Position numbers and translations under genes: made by a program. 64,000 nt of DNA from Clostridia bacterium (GTDB taxonomy: Bacteria; Bacillota; Clostridia; Christensenellales; Aristaeellaceae). Shown here piece by piece: positions 15,586 through 26,190 of the stretch (its first letter is position 1; each line of letters opens with the position of its first letter). The notes under the pieces are model-generated. The model was not told where the DNA came from. It saw only the letters and a list, made by a program, of their open reading frames with translations, and made no database searches. The DNA is taken from the NCBI GenBank assembly GCA_017460395.1, contig JAFUBA010000127.1, positions 1-64,000 on the forward strand, given 5' to 3'.

Positions 15586-16476
15586 ATGGATCTCAATGTC
15601 ACGGGTGCCTTTATATACTTCACCATTCCCATCTTCGGCGGGATACCCATCACCCAGACCACCGTATCATCCTTTGTGGTCATGCTGATCGTCTGTCTTG
15701 CCTCTGTAAAGCTCGGGAAAAATCTTCAGAAGCATCCGGGCGGCACGCAGGTGATGGTGGAAAAAGGCGTTCAGATGCTCTATGACATGGTGGCACAGAC
15801 CATGGGAGAACACAATCTTCGCTGGACACCCTTCATCGGAACGATCTTTCTCTCCTCCATCCTGGGGAGTCTGATCGGTCTGACTGGTTTCCTCCGCTCC
15901 TCCACGGCAGACCTGAGCTGCGTGCTGGTGTGGGCCGTGATGGTCTCGGTCATCATCTGGTACAACAACATCAAGGCCAACGGCTTCCTTGGCTGGCTGA
16001 AAGGGTTCACCGAGCCCATCGCCGTGATGACACCCATGAACATCATCTCTGAGATTGCCCAGCCCGTCTCCATGGCCTTCCGTCATTTCGGCAACGTGGC
16101 AGGCGGCAACGTCATCACCACGATCATCTATGTCTCCCTGTCCGGTGCAAGTGCCCTCGTCCTCTCCCTGATTGCACGAAACGGCACCACCATTGCCCTG
16201 GTCCTTCTCGTGTGCGGTGCCCTGCTGATTGCCTGGTACTGCCTGAAGAGCCACAAGAAGGTTGCCCTGATCTTCGGCTGTCTCATGGCCGCCCTCGGAC
16301 TGTTCGGCCTTCTGCAGGCACTGGGGATTCTCTCCGGTGTGCCTGTGCTGGCCTTTGGCATCCCGGCCGTGCTGAGCTGCTACTTCGATCTCTTCTCGGG
16401 CTTTGTGCAGGCGTATGTTTTCTCTCTTCTGACCATGGCTTACATTGGGAATTCCTGCCCGGCGCCGGAAAACTGA
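15586..16476 (+). CDS. atpB: ATP synthase subunit a with an enlarged C-terminal region
   Basis: Subunit a forms the two ion half-channels beside the c-ring. The essential arginine is R166 in PVSMAFRHFGN, and the final helix has FVQAYVFSLLTMAYI with Q275 at the place of the E. coli Q252. The distance between these two landmarks is 109 residues, against about 42 in E. coli. The extra stretch holds two strongly hydrophobic segments (about residues 201-220 and 225-249) joined by KSHKK, which look like an added helical pair. Total length is 296. The ATG at 15586 follows GAAGGAG. The reading frame and codon use are continuous, so this is not an obvious frameshift. Confidence 0.92.
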   Translation: MDLNVTGAFIYFTIPIFGGIPITQTTVSSFVVMLIVCLASVKLGKNLQKHPGGTQVMVEKGVQMLYDMVAQTMGEHNLRWTPFIGTIFLSSILGSLIGLTGFLRSSTADLSCVLVWAVMVSVIIWYNNIKANGFLGWLKGFTEPIAVMTPMNIISEIAQPVSMAFRHFGNVAGGNVITTIIYVSLSGASALVLSLIARNGTTIALVLLVCGALLIAWYCLKSHKKVALIFGCLMAALGLFGLLQALGILSGVPVLAFGIPAVLSCYFDLFSGFVQAYVFSLLTMAYIGNSCPAPEN

Positions 16477-16574
16477 TTCTCCGGCATCTGGCAGTTCTTC
16501 TACCGGTTTTCCGGTTTTTCCTGAGGTTTCCCCATCTGTACTCAATTCTCAAATAGACTTAAGGAGGCTCCATC

Positions 16575-16823
16575 ATGGAATTGGCAAATGCTATTTTTCT
16601 CGCTGGCAAGGCACTGGGTGCAGGACTGTGCATGGGCATCGGCGCTATCGGACCCGCTCTTGGTGAAGGCAACGCTGTGAGCAAGACCCTCGAGGGCATG
16701 GCCCGTCAGCCCGAAACCGCAGGCACGCTGCGCTCCACCATGATCATGGGCTGCGCCATTACCGAGACCACCGGTATCTACTCCCTGCTCATCGCTCTTC
16801 TGATCCTGTTCGTTCTGAGATAA
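16575..16823 (+). CDS. atpE: ATP synthase subunit c with a sodium-type ion-binding site
   Basis: An 82-residue two-helix proteolipid of the rotor ring. Helix 2 carries the ion-binding carboxylate E64 in AITETTGIYSLL. T65, T66 and Y69 occupy the positions of the Na+ ligands known from Ilyobacter tartaricus (E65, S66, T67, Y70). In helix 1, E31 (GEGNA) stands where Ilyobacter has Q32. A glutamate there is known from the sodium rings of Clostridium paradoxum and Fusobacterium. This pattern predicts sodium rather than proton coupling. The loop ARQPE is the conserved contact with gamma and epsilon. Confidence 0.95.
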   Translation: MELANAIFLAGKALGAGLCMGIGAIGPALGEGNAVSKTLEGMARQPETAGTLRSTMIMGCAITETTGIYSLLIALLILFVLR

Positions 16824-16865
16824 CGCATCTTCTGCGAACACGATTTCTGAGAGGGGTGACAATGA

Positions 16866-17372
16866 GTGGGACAGTTTGAAGAGTTTATCGGCGTCAATTT
16901 CTGGACAGCGCTGTTTGTGCTGCTCAACACCCTGTTCATCTTTTTTGTCGCAAGAAAGTACCTGTTCAATCCCGTCCACAAGATCATCACAGACCGTCAA
17001 AGTGAGATTGACGGAATGTACCAGGATGCCGAGAAGGCGAAGGGCGATGCGGAGCAGCTGGCGGAGGATTACCGCCAGAAGCTGAGCGATGCCCAGGCCA
17101 CCTCCGACCGCCTGGTGAAGGATGCCATGGCCCGCGCCCAGTCCAGAGAGGAAGAGATTGTCCAGAAGGCCAATCAGGAAGCCTCCCAGATTCTGGAGCA
17201 GGCTGCAAGGGATGCAAAACAGGAGAAACAGAAGGCAATCAACGGGGCCAAGGATGAGATTTCATCCATCGCCATGGAAATGGCTGAGAAGATCGTAGGC
17301 AAAGTGCTCACGGACGACGATCACAGAGCCCTGGTCGATCAGTTTATCGATGGGCTAGGTGATCAGGCATGA
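16866..17372 (+). CDS. atpF: ATP synthase subunit b
   Basis: A 168-residue peripheral-stalk protein: one N-terminal membrane helix (FWTALFVLLNTLFIFFVARKYLF, about residues 12-34) and a long charged helix that dimerises and reaches the delta subunit. A GTG start at 16866 is used. The ATG four bases earlier is out of frame and closes at once. GAGAGGGG lies upstream. The stop overlaps the atpH start (ATGA). Confidence 0.95.
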   Translation: MGQFEEFIGVNFWTALFVLLNTLFIFFVARKYLFNPVHKIITDRQSEIDGMYQDAEKAKGDAEQLAEDYRQKLSDAQATSDRLVKDAMARAQSREEEIVQKANQEASQILEQAARDAKQEKQKAINGAKDEISSIAMEMAEKIVGKVLTDDDHRALVDQFIDGLGDQA

Positions 17373-17914
17373 CACAGGCAGGAAGCATGTACGCTCACGC
17401 GCTGTATGATCTTGCAAAAGACGAAGGCCTGAGTGAACAGATCCTTTCGGAGCTGAACATGCTCCGGGAGATTTTCAGCGAAAACCGTGATTTCGTGCGT
17501 CTTATGTCCACGCCCAACCTTTCCAAGGAGGAACGCGCCTCCGTTCTGGATGAAACTTTCCGTGGCAAACTCCAGCAGTATCTGCTGAACTTCCTGAAGC
17601 TTCTGATGGAAAAAGGATATTTTTCCTCCGTCTTCGACTGTGTGTCAGCATATCGTGACCTCTACAATGAGGACCATGGGATCGTGCCCGTGCGGGCCTA
17701 TACTTCCCTGCCCATGTCCGACACGCAGAAGCAGAAGCTCCAGGAAAAACTCAGTTCCATCACCGGCATGACGGTGGATCTCAAAAACATTGTGGATCCA
17801 AGGACGCTTGGCGGTGTGAAACTGGACTGGGACGGCAGACAGCTGGACGATACCGTGCAGCACAGGCTCTCCGACATGCACCGCATGCTGAGAAATACGC
17901 CTGTGGCATCATGA
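17369..17914 (+). CDS. atpH: ATP synthase subunit delta
   Basis: A 181-residue protein that joins the peripheral stalk to the top of F1. It shows the N-terminal helical domain (YAHALYDLAKDEG), the FVRLMSTPNLSKEER region and the C-terminal VDPRTLGGVKLDWDGRQLDDTV signature. It overlaps atpF by four bases, implying coupled translation. Confidence 0.95.
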   Translation: MTQAGSMYAHALYDLAKDEGLSEQILSELNMLREIFSENRDFVRLMSTPNLSKEERASVLDETFRGKLQQYLLNFLKLLMEKGYFSSVFDCVSAYRDLYNEDHGIVPVRAYTSLPMSDTQKQKLQEKLSSITGMTVDLKNIVDPRTLGGVKLDWDGRQLDDTVQHRLSDMHRMLRNTPVAS

Positions 17915-18003
17915 GGCAGCCTCTGCCGTGCGCCTTCCCTTGACACGGCAGACATGCCCCGCGAACTTCTGCGCTGCGAGGATAAACAGAAAGCAGGGAT
18001 CAT

Positions 18004-19518
<1,515 letters not shown>

Positions 19519-19533
19519 AGGGAGGGAGAGCAC

Positions 19534-20391
19534 ATGGCTGGCGTCTCCACCAAGGAAATCAAAAGCCGGATCCGCAGTATGGAAAGCACCAAGCAGATCA
19601 CCAAGGCCATGGAAATGGTGGCTGCATCCAAGCTTCGCCGTGCGCAGATGAAAATCACGGAATCCCGCCCCTACTTTGAGATCATTCTTTCCACCATTCA
19701 GGACATTGTCCGTTCTACGGGCGATGAGTCCCTCCCCTATCTTCTGCCAGCTAAAACCACCGGCAGGGTTGCCTACGTGGTGATCGCAGGTGACCGCGGG
19801 CTGGCCGGCGGCTACAACAGCAACATCCTTAAGTACTGCTACCAGGAAATGAAGGGGAAAGATGCTGCTGTACTGCCCATCGGAAAGAAGGCCGTGGAGT
19901 TTTTCCACGCAAGGGGAACAGACCTGATCAGCGATGACTATGACGAGGCAGAAAACGTGTCCGTTGGCGACTGCTTCACCATTTCAAAGCAGCTGTGCCG
20001 CGCCTATCTCAGGGGAGAGTATGACAAAATCTACCTTGGATTCACGCGCTTTGTGTCGGTCCTGTCTCAGCAGCCCGTCTTTCTGCAGCTTCTTCCCCTG
20101 GAGGAGGCAATTCTGCAGGGCGAAAACACAGAAACACCGAAGGATCATGATATCCTCTACGAGCCCGATCCCGTGAGCGTATACCGTGCCATGGTGCCCG
20201 AGTACCTCGGCGGCATTCTCTATGGTGCCCTGTGCGAGAGCCGTGCCTCCGAGCAGGCTGCGCGCAGAACTGCCATGGACTCGGCCACACAGAATGCGGA
20301 GGATATGATTGCCGATCTGTCCCTGAAGTTCAATCAGGCGCGCCAGGCGGCCATCACCCAGGAGATCACTGAGATTGTGGCCGGATCCTGA
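19534..20391 (+). CDS. atpG: ATP synthase subunit gamma
   Basis: The 285-residue central rotor shaft. The N-terminal helix carries KEIKSRIRSMESTKQITKAMEMVAASKLRRAQ. The C-terminal helix (TAMDSATQNAEDMI, then the NQARQAAITQEITEIVAG signature) completes the coiled coil that turns inside the alpha-beta ring. GGAGG is present just before the ATG. Confidence 0.97.
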   Translation: MAGVSTKEIKSRIRSMESTKQITKAMEMVAASKLRRAQMKITESRPYFEIILSTIQDIVRSTGDESLPYLLPAKTTGRVAYVVIAGDRGLAGGYNSNILKYCYQEMKGKDAAVLPIGKKAVEFFHARGTDLISDDYDEAENVSVGDCFTISKQLCRAYLRGEYDKIYLGFTRFVSVLSQQPVFLQLLPLEEAILQGENTETPKDHDILYEPDPVSVYRAMVPEYLGGILYGALCESRASEQAARRTAMDSATQNAEDMIADLSLKFNQARQAAITQEITEIVAGS

Positions 20392-20476
20392 CGGCTGGAA
20401 ATCTGTACCTGATCTTTTCTGCCTTCATTCTTTCTATCTTCCTCATCTCAGACGATTCAGGAATGTGAGGAGTTGA

Positions 20477-22308
<1,832 letters not shown>

Positions 22309-22313
22309 TGCAG

Positions 22314-22341
22314 GCAGCCGGAATGTCTCCGGCTGCTTTTT
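22314..22341 (+). terminator. Intrinsic terminator of the ATP synthase operon
   Basis: A perfect 9 bp GC-rich stem (22314-22322 with 22328-22336), a 5 nt loop and five T. It ends the atp transcript before the tRNA-Ser promoter. Confidence 0.95.
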
Positions 22342-22402
22342 CTGTGCCCCATACGCCCACAAAAATTCCTTCTGGTTTTTTGCAGAAAAGCATGAAAAGT
22401 CC

Positions 22403-22430
22403 TTGACGCGGCTTTCCGTTTTGGTATAAT
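22403..22430 (+). promoter_or_regulatory. Predicted sigma-A promoter for tRNA-Ser
   Basis: TTGACG (22403-22408), a 16 nt spacer and TATAAT (22425-22430). The tRNA starts 24 bp further on. Confidence 0.85.
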
Positions 22431-22454
22431 AGGATCGTTGCCTAGCGCAGCCAT

Positions 22455-22544
22455 GCAGAGTTGGCTGAGTGGTCTAAGGCGCACGACTGGAAATCGTGTG
22501 AGGGCCGAAACCCTCCCAGGGTTCGAATCCCTGACTCTGCGCCA
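22455..22544 (+). tRNA. tRNA-Ser (anticodon GGA)
   Basis: A 90 nt class II tRNA. The acceptor stem GCAGAGT pairs with ACTCTGC, the anticodon loop is CTGGAAA with GGA, the long variable arm is AGGGCCGAAACCCTC, the T loop is GTTCGAATC, and CCA is encoded. Discriminator G is typical of serine tRNAs. It decodes UCC/UCU. Confidence 0.98.
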
Positions 22545-22545
22545 T

Positions 22546-22579
22546 AAAAAAGACTTTCTGAATTCAGAAAGTCTTTTTT
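22546..22579. terminator. Bidirectional terminator after tRNA-Ser
   Basis: A perfect palindrome in which AAAAAAGACTTTCTG meets its complement with almost no loop. It gives T runs on both strands and serves the tRNA (plus) and the SH3b gene (minus), whose stop is 71 bp away. Confidence 0.9.
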
Positions 22580-22650
22580 GTTTTCCTGTTTGAGCAAGCC
22601 CCATCCGGGCATAAGAAAAAGCCGGTCCGAAGACCAGCTCTTGGATTTCC

Positions 22651-24387
22651 TCAATATCTGCGCACCAGATCCGTGCTGTTCACATACCCGTTCATGCCGC
22701 CGATCTTGATGTAGCTCCAGCCGTCATCCGACTGGGCCTGCAGGATCACGGCTGTCCCGCAAAGGTACTCGCCCAGCACATCCGCATTGGTCTGCAGGGC
22801 CTTGCGCACAGACACAAAGCCTCGGCTGTTGTTCTTCAGATAGCAGATCTGCCGGCCGGTAGAATTCGGGAGCGCCTCGGCACCCTTCTCGGCCACATTG
22901 GTCAGGGCCACAAAGGTCTCCTCACCGTTGATCCTGACCCTCAGGAAGTCCCCCATGACCTCGCGCACGATGGCAGGCGTCCCTGCAAGGCAGGTCAGAT
23001 CCACGGCATATGTCCTGGCGGGTCCTTCCCTTGTCACCACGGTGTTGCCCTTCTTGTTGGCAAGGAACACGCGGCTGCCGATGGCGGGCGTCCACACGGC
23101 CTTCTCCACGGGGTTGGCCGGCTCTGTGGTCGTCAGGAATTCACTCTGGATGTAGCCCTCCACCAGACCGCTCATGATCTGGGACCACTTGCCCTTCTGC
23201 GCATAGACGGTGACGGGGGTTCCCACGTCCAGCTGTGCCACCACGCCATACTTGGTGCTGGCACCGCTGCGCACGCGCACGGGCTTCTTGTTGGCGGCCG
23301 TGACCCAGGCAGTCTTGGCTTCCACATCGGAGGAAACATTCGTCTCAGGCTTTGCATCGGGTTCGGTCATGCTCAGATAGGTGGTCATCATATAGCCCGT
23401 ACCGGCATCTGTCTCAATCTTCGACCAGGTCTTGCCCATCTCCAGCACCGTGACCTCGGTACCGGTCTCATAGTTGGCCAGGCTCTCGGACTTCTTGTCC
23501 GCCTTCTTGCGCATGTGCACCTGTGTGCCGCCCTTGGCATCCACCCAGGCCCGGGTCCGGCTCTCTGCCTTTTCGGGAGCAGGTGTGGTGGAAGGCGCCG
23601 GTGTCACGACAACGTCCGGCTTCACATCGGACAGAAGGCGGTTCATGATGTAGCCCACGCCGCCATCCATGGTGATCCTGCTCCAGGAATGATTGCTGTC
23701 CTCCACATGGACTTTCGTCCCGATGTCATACTTTGCAATCACCTTGGCAGAGCTGGTCGCCTTGGACCTGACGTTCACGGCAGCGCCCGTCGGGTTGATG
23801 ACATACATGTCCTTTTCCTTGGTGTCTGTCTGGGCGGACTTTGTTTCTTCCTGAACCGCAGGCTTTGTGTCAGACAGATACTTGGTCATGACATACCCGG
23901 TCAGGTCCCCGGCCTTCACCTCAGTCCAGTTGTTCTTGACGGAGATCACGGTGACCTGGGTGCCGCTCGGCAGCGTGCCAAGACTGCTGGTCCCCTTCGC
24001 GGGTCCTTTGCGGATATGGACTGAACCTGCATTCTGGGAATCGATCCACTTCACCTGGGAAACAGGCGTGGGTGTGGGCTTCCCCTTTGCAGCCTTCGCG
24101 TCACTGGTCAGGTACACCGACTGGATGTACCCTTCCTTCCCCTCAAACGCGATCCTGGTCCATTCATCTTCGGTGCCATTCACCGTCACTTCCGTGCCGA
24201 CATCCAGTTTTGCGATGGCGCGATAATTCTTTCCTGCCCCCTCGCGGACGTTGACCGCCTTGCCGTTTGCACTGGTGACATATGCCTTGACAGTTGTCGC
24301 TGCCATGGCACTGCTGCCAAACAGGCCCAGGGGCATGCATGTCAGTGTCATGACGATGACCAGAATAGTTGCCAGTGTTTTCCGCAT
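22651..24387 (-). CDS. Secreted protein built of seven SH3b-like repeats
   Basis: A 578-residue protein with a signal peptide (residues 1-29, ending SSAMA) followed by seven SH3_3-type domains. Each is recognised by a 'V-x-V/H-x-R' strand, a 'GT-x-V-x-V' strand and 'GY-I/M' at its end. Rough repeat starts are residues 34, 109, 193, 285, 364, 438 and 512. Linkers rich in Lys, Pro and Thr separate several repeats. SH3b domains commonly bind peptidoglycan peptides, so cell-wall attachment is likely. No enzymatic domain is present, so it may be a scaffold or a wall sensor. The last two repeats are more diverged. Confidence 0.88.
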   Translation of the reverse strand: MRKTLATILVIVMTLTCMPLGLFGSSAMAATTVKAYVTSANGKAVNVREGAGKNYRAIAKLDVGTEVTVNGTEDEWTRIAFEGKEGYIQSVYLTSDAKAAKGKPTPTPVSQVKWIDSQNAGSVHIRKGPAKGTSSLGTLPSGTQVTVISVKNNWTEVKAGDLTGYVMTKYLSDTKPAVQEETKSAQTDTKEKDMYVINPTGAAVNVRSKATSSAKVIAKYDIGTKVHVEDSNHSWSRITMDGGVGYIMNRLLSDVKPDVVVTPAPSTTPAPEKAESRTRAWVDAKGGTQVHMRKKADKKSESLANYETGTEVTVLEMGKTWSKIETDAGTGYMMTTYLSMTEPDAKPETNVSSDVEAKTAWVTAANKKPVRVRSGASTKYGVVAQLDVGTPVTVYAQKGKWSQIMSGLVEGYIQSEFLTTTEPANPVEKAVWTPAIGSRVFLANKKGNTVVTREGPARTYAVDLTCLAGTPAIVREVMGDFLRVRINGEETFVALTNVAEKGAEALPNSTGRQICYLKNNSRGFVSVRKALQTNADVLGEYLCGTAVILQAQSDDGWSYIKIGGMNGYVNSTDLVRRY

Positions 24388-24431
24388 GGATACCCTTCCC
24401 TTCCGCCTTCATTGCCTTGTCTTGATTCATT

Positions 24432-24460
24432 CAGCTGATTCTGCCATCAGCTGTTTTTTT
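24432..24460 (+). terminator. Plus-strand intrinsic terminator without an obvious plus-strand gene
   Basis: A perfect 8 bp stem (24432-24439 with 24446-24453) with a 6 nt loop and seven T on the plus strand. It lies in the leader of the minus-strand SH3b gene. No plus-strand gene exists between the tRNA terminator and here, so it may end antisense transcription or protect argH from read-through. Confidence 0.75.
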
Positions 24461-24599
24461 CTTTTTCATCCTGCCTCAGACACTTCTATGCGTACAATTC
24501 GGTCTGAGTAGAACTCCACGGTGGGAAGTGTATCATATATATTTCAAAAATGCAACAATCTATTTCAAAAATATTTCGAAAATATTTTTATTTGTTTCT

Positions 24600-24636
24600 A
24601 AAATATTACAAAAGTGTTACAGTTTTGTAATATTTT
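24600..24636. repeat. Perfect inverted repeat upstream of the argH promoter
   Basis: Fourteen bases (24600-24613) are repeated in inverted orientation at 24623-24636 around a 9 nt centre. The repeat ends 17 bp before the -35 box. It could be a regulator-binding site or part of an UP element. It does not match the ArgR box consensus I know (TNTGAATWWWWATTCANW). Confidence 0.7.
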
Positions 24637-24653
24637 CTTCGTTTTCGTATGGT

Positions 24654-24682
24654 TTGCAGGGATCCTTTGCGTTTGCTATACT
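24654..24682 (+). promoter_or_regulatory. Predicted sigma-A promoter for argH
   Basis: TTGCAG (24654-24659), a 17 nt spacer and TATACT (24677-24682), about 70 bp before the argH start. AT-rich DNA directly upstream may act as an UP element. Confidence 0.75.
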
Positions 24683-24752
24683 TTCGAAGCCATGCATTCT
24701 GCGTGGCACGTAAGGCTTCTCTTGAAAATCGCTTAAAGGAGACATAAATCCA

Positions 24753-26138
24753 ATGGAAAAACTGTGGGGCGGCAGATTCAGCAAGGCAACAGACGGCCTC
24801 GTCGATGATTTTCATTCTTCCATCAGCTTTGATCAGCGGCTTTATGAGCAGGATATTCTGGGGTCCATTGCCCATGCCACCATGCTCGGGGAACAGGACA
24901 TTATCCCGAAGGAGGACGCGGCCAAAATCGTGGAGGGCCTGAAGGGTATCCTGGAGGATGTCAAAAAGGGCAACATTACCTGGATGGTGGATGCTGAGGA
25001 CATTCACATGAATGTCGAGACCATTCTGACCGCGAGGATCGGCGATGCCGGCAAGCGGCTGCATACCGGGCGCAGCCGCAACGACCAGGTGGCGCTGGAC
25101 ACGCACATGTACGCAAAAGCCGCCTGCCTCGATGCACGGCACATGATCCGTGACCTGATCGGGGCCCTCCTCGACACAGCAGAGCAGCACCTTAACACAA
25201 TCATGCCAGGCTATACCCACCTGCAGAAGGCACAGCCGATCACCCTGGCCCATCACCTGATGGCCTATGTGCAGATGTTTTTGCGGGACGATCTCCGCTT
25301 TTCCCAGGCCTTTGCCCGCGCAGATGTCATGCCCCTTGGCAGCGGTGCCCTCGCCGGCACCACCTATCCGCTCAACCGCGAGCGGGTGGCAGAGCTCCTG
25401 GATTTTTCGTCCATCAGCATGAACAGCATGGACGGTGTCTCCGACCGGGACTACATTCTCGATTATCTCTCCGCCGCTGCCATCACCATGATGCACCTCT
25501 CCCGCTTCTGCGAGGAGCTGATCCTGTGGAGCTCCCACGAATTCCATTTCGTGGAGATGGACGACGCCTTTTCCACCGGGTCATCCATCATGCCGCAGAA
25601 AAAGAATCCTGATGTAGCGGAGCTGATCCGCGGGAAGACCGGGCGTGTCTATGGCGACCTGATGGCCCTGCTCACCGTCATGAAGGGACTTCCGCTCGCC
25701 TACAATAAGGATATGCAGGAAGATAAGGAAGGCTTCTTTGACGCAAGAGACACACTCATCAAGTCCCTGACCGTCTTTACCGCCATGTTCCGCACACTGC
25801 ACTTTTGCCAGGAGAACATGGCACGCGGGGCTGAGGGCGGCTTCACCAATGCCACCGACCTGGCGGATTATCTGGTCCGGCAGGGCGTGCCCTTCCGCGA
25901 TGCACACCGGGTGGTGGGCGAGCTGGTCGCACACTGTCTGGACAAGAACTGCACGCTGCTGGAGCTCTCCCTTGAAGAGCTGCAGACCTTCCATCCATCC
26001 TTCCAGGAAGATGTCTACGAGGCGATCTCCATGAAGGCCTGCGTCGAGCGGAGAAACATTCCCGGCGCACCCAGCCCCGAGGCCGTGGAAAAGAGCATTC
26101 AGGCCGCAAGGGCTGCACTTGAAAGCACCCCCGTCTGA
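24753..26138 (+). CDS. argH: Argininosuccinate lyase
   Basis: ArgH splits argininosuccinate into arginine and fumarate, the last step of arginine synthesis. The 461-residue protein has KLWGGRFSKATD at the N-terminus, the HTGRSRNDQVALD signature near residue 105, TIMPGYTHLQKAQP with the catalytic histidine near residue 158, and the mobile loop GSSIMPQKKNPDVAEL near residue 275 with the catalytic serine. AAAGGAG precedes the start. No argG is nearby, so the gene stands alone with its own promoter and terminator. Confidence 0.97.
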   Translation: MEKLWGGRFSKATDGLVDDFHSSISFDQRLYEQDILGSIAHATMLGEQDIIPKEDAAKIVEGLKGILEDVKKGNITWMVDAEDIHMNVETILTARIGDAGKRLHTGRSRNDQVALDTHMYAKAACLDARHMIRDLIGALLDTAEQHLNTIMPGYTHLQKAQPITLAHHLMAYVQMFLRDDLRFSQAFARADVMPLGSGALAGTTYPLNRERVAELLDFSSISMNSMDGVSDRDYILDYLSAAAITMMHLSRFCEELILWSSHEFHFVEMDDAFSTGSSIMPQKKNPDVAELIRGKTGRVYGDLMALLTVMKGLPLAYNKDMQEDKEGFFDARDTLIKSLTVFTAMFRTLHFCQENMARGAEGGFTNATDLADYLVRQGVPFRDAHRVVGELVAHCLDKNCTLLELSLEELQTFHPSFQEDVYEAISMKACVERRNIPGAPSPEAVEKSIQAARAALESTPV

Positions 26139-26149
26139 TCCCCAGATAC

Positions 26150-26190
26150 AAAAGCATCCGGGCAGCGCATGTTGCTGCCCGGATGTTTTC
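26150..26190. terminator. Bidirectional terminator between argH and the serine hydrolase gene
   Basis: A perfect 12 bp stem (26155-26166 with 26174-26185) is flanked by AAAAG and TTTT, so it serves both convergent genes. It overlaps the last codon of the minus-strand gene. Confidence 0.9.

Larger units (their letters stand above)
24388..24752. other. AT-rich divergent region upstream of argH
   Basis: These 365 bases separate the SH3b gene (minus) from argH (plus). They hold a plus-strand terminator-like hairpin (24432-24460), an AT-rich block at 24533-24650 in which TTTCAAAAAT-like units recur three times, a 14 bp perfect inverted repeat (24600-24636), and a good argH promoter (24654-24682). 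The base composition of the middle is far more AT-rich than the rest of the window. Confidence 0.6.

Noticed and set aside
16204-16330. A frameshift as the cause of the extra residues in atpB
   Set aside because: The frame before and after the insertion is the correct one, with conserved R166 and Q275 in the same frame and hydrophobic codon use throughout.
22546-22579. An insertion-sequence inverted repeat near tRNA-Ser
   Set aside because: The palindrome with flanking A and T runs is fully explained as a bidirectional terminator, and no transposase or integrase is near.
24571-24588. A CodY box upstream of argH
   Set aside because: The near-palindrome lacks the central base of the consensus and the region is so AT-rich that partial matches are expected. 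It is kept only as a hypothesis within the argH leader finding.
24600-24636. An ArgR operator upstream of argH
   Set aside because: The inverted repeat has the wrong spacing and does not contain the TGAAT/ATTCA half-sites.
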